Below are positions 30,635 through 35,835 of a DNA stretch of 35,835 nt, piece after piece. Where the stretch lies: the NCBI GenBank assembly GCA_948739805.1, contig CAPYID010000019.1:1-35835 (forward strand), written 5' to 3'. A program made the position numbers and the translations under genes. The notes beneath the pieces were generated by a model. That model worked only from the letters and a program-made list of their open reading frames with translations. It did no database searches and was not told where the DNA came from. Each line of letters begins with the position of its first letter. Position 1 is the stretch's first letter. Origin of the DNA: an uncultured Clostridia bacterium (GTDB lineage: Bacteria > Bacillota > Clostridia > TANB77 > CAG-508).

Positions 30635-31108
30635 TTAGTTTCCTCCCATTGCCATTACATAAATTGCTTTATTATTCTCATCAACATAAATTTCTGTAAC
30701 TGATGCATCTTCTGTATCTTTAGATTTCAAAATTTCTATATTTTCTATTCTTTTCCAATTATACATTATATTGTTAGGATTAAATTTCATTTTCAAATTT
30801 TCTTCTTTTGATTTGTAGACTTTATTTATAAAGTTATTATAGCCTTCTTCTGTTAGTTCTGCTAAAATATCAATTTGGTATATTGTTGGCCCTATACTCC
30901 ATTTACTATATAAATTATGAAAAGTATAGTATATATTTTTACTATCTGGAAAGTTTTCAAACAAACTATAAATTGTTTCTTTATTGTTTTCAATTTTTAT
31001 ATTTTGTTTCTTATCTTGATTTATAGTAAAATATATAGAGATTAAAACTACAATGCAAAATATAGGTATAAATATTATTGTAATTCTTTTCAATATAGAT
31101 TTATTCAT
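30635..31108 (-). CDS. Membrane-anchored protein of unknown function
   Basis: A 157-aa protein with an N-terminal helix (about 8-29) and an outside alpha/beta domain (TIYSLFENFPDSKNIYYTFH, IYQIDILAELTEEGYNNFIN, TEIYVDENNKAIYVMAMGGN). No family recognised. It lies between similar single-anchor genes in the same direction (28 bp to the next). Confidence 0.65.
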   Translation of the reverse strand: MNKSILKRITIIFIPIFCIVVLISIYFTINQDKKQNIKIENNKETIYSLFENFPDSKNIYYTFHNLYSKWSIGPTIYQIDILAELTEEGYNNFINKVYKSKEENLKMKFNPNNIMYNWKRIENIEILKSKDTEDASVTEIYVDENNKAIYVMAMGGN

Positions 31109-31145
31109 ATTTTAACTCCAAAATAATTTCTTTATTTATTGTCAT

Positions 31146-31583
31146 TTATTTTATAAATTCTATAAAATAATAATTACTAAAATCTTCTACGTTTTTCAAA
31201 TCATCAAATATTAATCTAAAATTTCTATCTGATTCAAAAACATTACTTTCATATTTAGTAATATAAACAAAAGGTAACCCACTATTGGTTATATGAGTTG
31301 AAGGTGTCATTTTTTTATTATCAAGCTCTTTCTTTAATTCATCTATTGTTATTTCAGTTTTTATAACAAAAACAATACGATATGTAGAATAATCTCCATT
31401 TCCACCAGAATCACCTATTCCACTTTTCATTGATATTCTTTCAACATTTTCTGGTAACTGGATACTTAATACATATTTTTCAAATGCTTTTAGTCCAGTA
31501 TTATGAACTATCCACAAGCAACCAAATACAATTACCAATATAAATATTATACTTAATATTATTTTATTTTTCTTAAATTTCAT
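31146..31583 (-). CDS. Membrane-anchored protein of unknown function
   Basis: A 145-aa protein: helix about 8-27 and an outside domain with YRIVFVIKTEITIDELKKEL, then NFRLIFDDLKNVEDFSNYYF. No family recognised. It is first in the single-anchor cluster, with a promoter at 31608-31635; the ribosome site is weak. Confidence 0.65.
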   Translation of the reverse strand: MKFKKNKIILSIIFILVIVFGCLWIVHNTGLKAFEKYVLSIQLPENVERISMKSGIGDSGGNGDYSTYRIVFVIKTEITIDELKKELDNKKMTPSTHITNSGLPFVYITKYESNVFESDRNFRLIFDDLKNVEDFSNYYFIEFIK

Positions 31584-31607
31584 ATTTTATCTCTAGTATA
31601 GTTTGCA

Positions 31608-31635
31608 ATTATATATAATAGACAAATAATTTCAA
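31608..31635 (-). promoter_or_regulatory. Promoter of the membrane-anchored cluster
   Basis: Minus strand: TTGAAA (31630-31635), 16-bp spacer with TTATTTGTC, TATAAT (31608-31613). Resembles 24846-24874 over about 55 bp. A stem TTTCAA...TTGAAA just upstream may end the PEBP transcript. Confidence 0.7.
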
Positions 31636-31663
31636 ATAATTAACTTGAAATACTTATTGTAAT

Positions 31664-32113
31664 TTATCTTTTAAAATAACCTATAATAGTTCCCTTTTGT
31701 AAAATATGCCCATTCATTGCTTTCAATAGTTTCTTTTTCATAATATTAGATGATAATTCCAAAGTATTATCTAATGAATATATTGTATATTTATAATTGT
31801 GTTTTTGAAACATTGGTGGTTTTGCTCCTGCATATTTATGAAATCCATAGGCAATTCCTTGCATAACATTATCCATATTTCCAACATTTTCTGGAATTAC
31901 AGAATTTGCCCTTATATTCCAAGCAATCCAATGAGTAAAGTTCTTTATTGGATGACTTAAATCTTCTAAAATTATTACTAAACTTTTTGCTTTATCTGAT
32001 AAATTTTTAATTCTAAATTCTGGAGATATATTTTTTCCATAACCAGTATATTCTACTGGAATCATATCCCCATTCTTAAAAGTTGTTTCAAATTCTAATT
32101 TGTCATATTCCAT
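31664..32113 (-). CDS. YbhB/YbcL-type PEBP family protein
   Basis: A 149-aa soluble protein. It has the PEBP blocks GYGKNISPEFRIKNLSDKAK, LVIILEDLSHPIKNFTHWIAWNI (the D-P-x-H ligand site is in the form DLSHP), GFHKYAGAKPP and YKYTIYSLDNTLEL. Length is right for the bacterial family (about 150-180 aa). Family members bind phospholipid-type or phosphate ligands; the bacterial role is poorly known. Confidence 0.88.
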   Translation of the reverse strand: MEYDKLEFETTFKNGDMIPVEYTGYGKNISPEFRIKNLSDKAKSLVIILEDLSHPIKNFTHWIAWNIRANSVIPENVGNMDNVMQGIAYGFHKYAGAKPPMFQKHNYKYTIYSLDNTLELSSNIMKKKLLKAMNGHILQKGTIIGYFKR

Positions 32114-32159
32114 AAATACACCTAACTTTCAACTTGTAAATTGTTTCTTTACACATTCG

Positions 32160-32714
32160 CTACTTCATTGCATTAGGAATGTATTTTGATGGTTTTGCAA
32201 TAAATAACAAATATGTTCCACATATCAATTTAACTGTCGCATCTGCAATGCAAATAACTGAAACTGGTATACTTGGAAACATATAACCTATTGTTACGAT
32301 AATTATACATACACTTCCTAGCACTATCATACTCCAACCATGTATAAAGAACCACAAGAAGAAATGTATTGATGTTGCCATCAGCACACCCAACCATATC
32401 TGTCTCCAATGCCATCCAGGGATAAATGGACCAGCAATACAAAACATCAATATGAATAATGCAGCAATCGAAAAATAAATCATATTTATCTGCTTTTTAG
32501 AGATATTTCCCTGAGAAAGTTTTTCTCTGACTCTTTTGTTTACATTGACTCCAAAAAAGCAAGCATAATAGCCTATCAAAAACACAAACGGATTAACAAA
32601 AAACTTACCTCCACAAATGATAGATATTATTAATACAATCCCAATAAGAATCAACCATAAACCACATTGTTTTTTGTGATTAAACTCCAATATTTCTTTC
32701 TTTAAATTAAACAT
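32160..32714 (-). CDS. Integral membrane protein of unknown function
   Basis: A 184-aa protein with about six membrane helices (roughly 16-35, 40-54, 78-98, 105-124, 127-146, 152-172) and conserved-looking GPFIPGWHWRQIW between helices 3 and 4. No family recognised. Good spacing to RtcB (90 bp) but no shared features; part of the same-strand cargo run. Confidence 0.7.
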   Translation of the reverse strand: MFNLKKEILEFNHKKQCGLWLILIGIVLIISIICGGKFFVNPFVFLIGYYACFFGVNVNKRVREKLSQGNISKKQINMIYFSIAALFILMFCIAGPFIPGWHWRQIWLGVLMATSIHFFLWFFIHGWSMIVLGSVCIIIVTIGYMFPSIPVSVICIADATVKLICGTYLLFIAKPSKYIPNAMK

Positions 32715-32803
32715 AATTCAATTCTCCATTCCAAACAATAAATTACTATTTTATTTTTACTAATATTTCTTCATAATCATACATATTTTTATTCTTATAA
32801 TAT

Positions 32804-34000
32804 TTAATTCTTAGCTTTAAAATTATAAATTGGTTTTATTATTTTTTGTATCTTTACAGTTTCTTGAATATTGTCAATTATTTCTTGCATTGGTTTATAT
32901 ACAAAAGGTGCTTCATCTATTGTTTCTTCTACTACACTAGTTGTGTATATATTCTTCATACTTTCTTTAAATTCCTGCAAATTAAACATTTCTTTTGCCT
33001 TATTTCTTGACATTAATCTTCCTGCTCCATGTGGTGCTGACTGATTCCAATCAGCATTTCCCTTTCCTATTGCAATTATAGATCCATCTCTCATATTGAT
33101 AGGTATCAATACTCTTTCTCCTTCTTTAGCAGATATTGCTCCTTTACGAACGACATTATCTTCAAAAGATATATAATTATGTATTGTTTCAAAATGTGGT
33201 TTATAGATTTGTAACCCCATATTTTTTAAAATTTCTCTCGCAATACAACTTCTATTTAAACTTGCATATTCTTGACATATTTTCATATCATGCAAATACA
33301 TTTCTCTATATTTACCTGTTAGGTAGCATAATTCATCTGGTAAATCTGGTTTATTTTGTTTATATTGCTTTTCTAATTCCTTTAGTGCTTTTTGTATTTC
33401 AGACTTTCTTCCTTGTTTTTTGTATGATTTAATTATTTCTTCTTTCTTTGAAAACATTTCTTCTTTTCCAGAGCATAATTGTATTGCCAAATCTTGATAA
33501 TATTCTGCCACTTGTTTTCCTAAATTTCTACTTCCTGTATGTATTACTAAATATTTATTATTTTCTTCATCTTGATCTATTTCTATAAAATGATTTCCTC
33601 CACCTAATGTACCTATAGCTTTATTAAATCTTTTTGTTTCTTTTAACTCCCTTAAACAATATAATTCATTTATTTTTTCAAAATCTATTATTTTTTGTTC
33701 TCGTATCTCTCTTCCTGCTGGTATATATTCATTAATTACACTATCTAATTTTTCTAAATTCAATTCTATATTTCCTAGTTCTACACATAACATTCCGCAA
33801 CCAATATCGACTCCTACTATATTAGGTATAACTTTATTTCCTAAATCTGCTGTGAATCCTATTACACATCCCTTACCTGCATGTGTATCAGGCATTATCC
33901 TAACTTTACAATTTTTAAATGGTTCTTGTTCTAATAATAAATTTATTTGTTTTATAGCTTCTTCTTCAATATTTTCAGTAAATATTTTTAAATCTTTCAT
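32804..34000 (-). CDS. rtcB: RtcB-type RNA ligase
   Basis: A 398-aa enzyme. Metal and catalytic motifs: IMPDTHAGKGCVIGFT, GVDIGCGM (metal Cys), GTLGGGNHFIEID, VIHTGSRNLG, ETIHNYISFED, GAISAKEGERVLIPINMRDG and APHGAGRLMSR (His forming the GMP adduct). RtcB joins 2',3'-cyclic phosphate and 5'-OH RNA ends with GTP and Mn2+, acting in tRNA or rRNA repair. GAGGAG lies about 9 nt before ATG. The 96-aa gene upstream is 36 bp away and probably co-transcribed. On a mobile element it could repair RNA cut by toxins such as the MazF-like protein; that link is inference. Confidence 0.95.
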   Translation of the reverse strand: MKDLKIFTENIEEEAIKQINLLLEQEPFKNCKVRIMPDTHAGKGCVIGFTADLGNKVIPNIVGVDIGCGMLCVELGNIELNLEKLDSVINEYIPAGREIREQKIIDFEKINELYCLRELKETKRFNKAIGTLGGGNHFIEIDQDEENNKYLVIHTGSRNLGKQVAEYYQDLAIQLCSGKEEMFSKKEEIIKSYKKQGRKSEIQKALKELEKQYKQNKPDLPDELCYLTGKYREMYLHDMKICQEYASLNRSCIAREILKNMGLQIYKPHFETIHNYISFEDNVVRKGAISAKEGERVLIPINMRDGSIIAIGKGNADWNQSAPHGAGRLMSRNKAKEMFNLQEFKESMKNIYTTSVVEETIDEAPFVYKPMQEIIDNIQETVKIQKIIKPIYNFKAKN

Positions 34001-34036
34001 ATTTGCTTTTCTCCTCGTATAATATCTTTTATGATT

Positions 34037-34327
34037 TCATAAACTCTTCATGTTCTTTTTTCTATATTCTTCATATTCTTCTATTCCATGAAATGGTTTT
34101 AATTTAGATTTAGATTCATTCATTAACCAATCAGCTGTTTCTTTATCTATTTGTGCCATAGGAATAAAATGAAATAATTTTGTTTGGTTTTCATCTGTTA
34201 TTTCTATTATATTTTGTTCACTTTGTTGAATCATATATAGTGTAAATTTATTCTTTATTATAGTATATCCTAATCCTACTGGGTAGCCAAGCCATTCCCC
34301 TCTTAACTCTTCTCTGTATCCACTCAT
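34037..34327 (-). CDS. 96-aa protein upstream of rtcB
   Basis: A small soluble protein (SGYREELRGEWLGYPVGLGY, ADWLMNESKSKLKPFHGIEE) with AGGAGG 6-7 nt before ATG. No family recognised. It lies 36 bp before rtcB under the promoter at 34357-34386, so it may be functionally tied to the ligase. Confidence 0.7.
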   Translation of the reverse strand: MSGYREELRGEWLGYPVGLGYTIIKNKFTLYMIQQSEQNIIEITDENQTKLFHFIPMAQIDKETADWLMNESKSKLKPFHGIEEYEEYRKKNMKSL

Positions 34328-34356
34328 TCTATGTCCTCCTAATCTTTTATTAATAT

Positions 34357-34386
34357 AATATACTATTTTACTTTATACAAGTGCAA
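34357..34386 (-). promoter_or_regulatory. Promoter of the 96-aa gene and rtcB
   Basis: Minus strand: TTGCAC (34381-34386), 18-bp spacer, TATATT (34357-34362); TTGTAT with 17 bp is an alternative. The gap 34387-34520 shows no gene and no clear terminator. Confidence 0.5.
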
Positions 34387-34520
34387 CGATTTCTTGATAT
34401 TCAGTATAAATATGTTAGCCTATTAGCTTTAGGTAAGCCATTAAATTTTCAATGCTGCCCCTAATGACCATGAAACATATTTATGGCGGCTCAATGTCAA
34501 GAATGTATAATGTAAAATAT

Positions 34521-34847
34521 CTATTTATCTTTTCTTTTTATTACTATACTTTGACCATCTATCTTTATTTCGGCATCTCTATTTTCAGCATTGATTCCTA
34601 TTCGTTCAAACATGTCTTTTGGAATGGCTATTGTTGGAGTTGTATTTTTATGAAATTGTACCTTTCTGTTTATTGTCTTCTTTCCGATTCTTTTAGCCTT
34701 TCTTATTTTATGATTACTGTTTGCATTGAGTATAGCATTTACACTTTGTCTACTAATATTTAATAGTGAACTAATCTCTTTTTGGGTTAAATTTTCTTCA
34801 TAATATGAGAAGTTTACCCTACTTTTTAACTCTTCCTTTTTATTCAT
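34521..34847 (-). CDS. HTH protein with AbrB/SpoVT-like C-terminus
   Basis: A 108-aa protein from ATG 34847, which follows AGGTGG by 5 nt (a GTG at 34856 overlaps that site and is less likely). Residues about 18-40 form an HTH (LTQKEISSLLNISRQSVNAI). The C-terminus TPTIAIPKDMFERIGIN then AEIKIDGQSIVIKRK has the swapped-hairpin AbrB look. It would bind DNA, perhaps its own control region, which has ACAAGT dyads and a strong promoter. Confidence 0.7.
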   Translation of the reverse strand: MNKKEELKSRVNFSYYEENLTQKEISSLLNISRQSVNAILNANSNHKIRKAKRIGKKTINRKVQFHKNTTPTIAIPKDMFERIGINAENRDAEIKIDGQSIVIKRKDK

Positions 34848-34915
34848 AAAATCCACCTAACCTATATAAAATAAGGCTTTACTGCATTTTCAATTATTTC
34901 AAATAAGCTGAAATT

Positions 34916-34945
34916 ATTATAGCATTTTGTACTACTGTTTGTCAA
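34916..34945 (-). promoter_or_regulatory. Promoter of the HTH/AbrB-like gene
   Basis: Minus strand: TTGACA (34940-34945), 18-bp spacer, TATAAT (34916-34921). Both boxes are perfect. Confidence 0.75.
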
Positions 34946-34950
34946 CTTTT

Positions 34951-35050
34951 TACTTGTAAAAAACACAAGACATACTTGTTTTTAGTTTTTTTGCTAAAAT
35001 TATTAATTATTTTGCACTAATTTTTATTAAATATAACAAGTTGTACTTGT
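34951..35050. promoter_or_regulatory. ACAAGT dyads upstream of the HTH/AbrB-like promoter
   Basis: ACAAGTTGTACTTGT (35036-35050, perfect arms), ACAAGACATACTTGT (34965-34979, 5-bp arms) and a half-site TACTTGT (34951-34957) next to the -35. They may be operators of the gene they precede. Confidence 0.5.
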
Positions 35051-35242
35051 ATAAATTATTTCTTTAGCAGCAGTTGATTGTACAAATTTTTGTGTGTAAA
35101 ATAAGTTTGTCTTTTGTTTTATGTAATCATTATCTCGTACAACTGTGATTAGTATATAAACTTCCTAAACTCATTGATTTTTCAATAATATTAAAAATTA
35201 TATTTGCCATTTTTTGAGTTTATTTTTACAATTTTTAGCATA

Positions 35243-35286
35243 AAAAAATAGTCAATAGGGGAGTATTTTTCACTCCGAAATTGACT
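35243..35286. terminator. Long bidirectional terminator
   Basis: Outer stem AGTCAAT/ATTGACT (35250-35256 with 35280-35286), inner GGAGT/ACTCC, flanked by A-run on the left and T-run on the right. It would stop minus-strand transcripts from the right. Confidence 0.75.
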
Positions 35287-35296
35287 GTTTTTTATC

Positions 35297-35460
35297 TCAT
35301 TTTTTATCTATTTTACCCAAATTTGTTGAAATTAGTAGAAATGATTGCACCAAAATTGCTCCAAAATTGATTTCACAAATTACCCCTGCCTTGTGGCTCT
35401 AAGGTTTAAGGAAATTATATTATGCCATTTACTGTGACCGACTCATATTTTTCTCCTCCT
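35297..35460 (-). other. Gene-poor stretch with decayed coding remnant
   Basis: Between 35051 and 35583 there is no intact gene. On the minus strand AAGGAGG and ATG at about 35440-35455 open only a five-codon ORF (MSRSQ). Further on, the direct repeat AATTTTGGAGC / AATTTTGGTGC lies in an open frame (INFGAILVQSF...) that ends at TGA 35297-35299, just before the terminator. This could be the 3' end of a lost gene. Confidence 0.3.
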
Positions 35461-35583
35461 TTTAACTTTCCATATATTTCAAGGCTTTAAATCCTTTATC
35501 TTATAATTTTCGTTTTTTATTGTATCACATTATTTTTTATTTGTGTAGCCTTTTTACAAATAAATTCTTTTAACATCATTAAA

Positions 35584-35835
35584 TTACCTCATGGATCTAA
35601 CAGTTTGCATTATTTCTTCTATTGATTTTCCTTTATTTGTCTTGTCATACTTTTCTCTAAGTTCTACTATAGTTTCTTCTCTTCTATTTGGAGTTAGGTC
35701 TTGTTCTAAATTATCTTCGCTTTTCTTTTCTTGTTCATCTAAATACTTATCTAATGTGCTTTTTCTGAACCTAATATTTCCTCGGATCTTAAACACTTTT
35801 GAATAATAAAAATTAATGTAAGCATTATGAATGCT
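35584..35835 (-). CDS. Excisionase/MerR-like DNA-binding protein, partial
   Basis: The minus-strand frame is open to the window edge; a GTG at 35796 is inside it, but the sequence before it also fits. The segment YYSKVFKIRGNIRFRKSTLD followed by KYLDEQ is the wing and last helix of Xis/MerR-like excisionase domains (usual form: fKiGGkwRFrksdLdkwl). A charged tail of about 50 residues (EELREKYDKTNKGKSIEEIM) follows. The first helix of the HTH lies beyond the window. It may control excision of the next element to the right. Confidence 0.6.
   Translation of the reverse strand, partial: SIHNAYINFYYSKVFKIRGNIRFRKSTLDKYLDEQEKKSEDNLEQDLTPNRREETIVELREKYDKTNKGKSIEEIMQTVRSMR

Noticed and set aside
32230..32442. 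70-aa minus-strand ORF inside the membrane protein gene
   Set aside because: It lies entirely within the 184-aa gene in another frame and lacks a ribosome site.
34452..34763. 103-aa plus-strand ORF
   Set aside because: It overlaps the HTH/AbrB-like gene on the opposite strand, has no ribosome site and shows shadow-type composition.

Overview
The window is very AT-rich and uses standard bacterial start codons, strong GGAGG-type ribosome binding sites and TTGACA/TATAAT promoters. This fits a low-GC Firmicute, most likely a gut-type Clostridia. No rRNA, tRNA or core metabolic gene was found. Nearly every gene lies on the minus strand, and the content is accessory throughout.

Layout. The window reads as a tandem pile-up of integrated elements, each headed by a large serine recombinase on the minus strand: 1-607 (cut by the window edge), 10431-12179 and 19437-21248. 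Just 5' of each recombinase is a small SHOCT-like gene. The second and third recombinases end in, or just before, an identical 14-bp core (CACTCCACATGTGT). One reading frame through that core spells HVEC, a motif known from the RlmD/TrmA RNA methyltransferases. Immediately beyond each core lies an orphan C-terminal tail of another serine recombinase. I infer serial integration at rlmD-like att sites.

Element A (about 1-10450). The recombinase operon has a TTG.../TATAAT promoter, a leader terminator and an upstream array of six 17-bp palindromes spaced mostly 41-44 bp apart. The cargo is a Cap4-nuclease/STAND protein resembling Avs antiviral proteins with a 157-aa companion, a divergent MazF/PemK-like toxin gene, a candidate small RNA, and a five-gene operon of small-molecule enzymes (RBBP9-like hydrolase, two GNATs, RibD/DHFR-like reductase, 5'-nucleotidase-like HAD).

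Element B (about 10450-19380). It has the same recombinase, SHOCT, attenuator, promoter and palindrome layout, with eight full palindromes. Both elements A and B also carry a three-hairpin block whose stems differ by compensating changes. The cargo is a DinG-like helicase with a Bro-N/DinD-like protein under a consensus promoter overlapped by a LexA-box-like dyad, then a GNAT, a leaderless class A beta-lactamase-like protein and a pyroglutamyl-peptidase/nitrilase fusion.

Element C (about 19380 to beyond the right edge). Recombinase 3 is preceded by a roughly 220-nt candidate structured RNA closed by an 11-bp stem, and by three diverged 85-93 bp direct repeats. The cargo includes an operon ending in a lincosamide nucleotidyltransferase (Lnu family), a MacB/FtsX-like ABC exporter that shares a duplicated operator-promoter with a membrane-anchored Xre regulator, a second Xre regulator, a cluster of small membrane-anchored proteins including a paralogous pair, a PEBP protein, an RtcB RNA ligase, an HTH/AbrB-like regulator and a partial excisionase-like protein at the edge. 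Several intergenic gaps here share a terminator-plus-promoter module.

Together the genes suggest stacked mobile islands carrying phage defence, RNA repair, antibiotic resistance and export functions. All functions are read from sequence motifs only; no database search was run.
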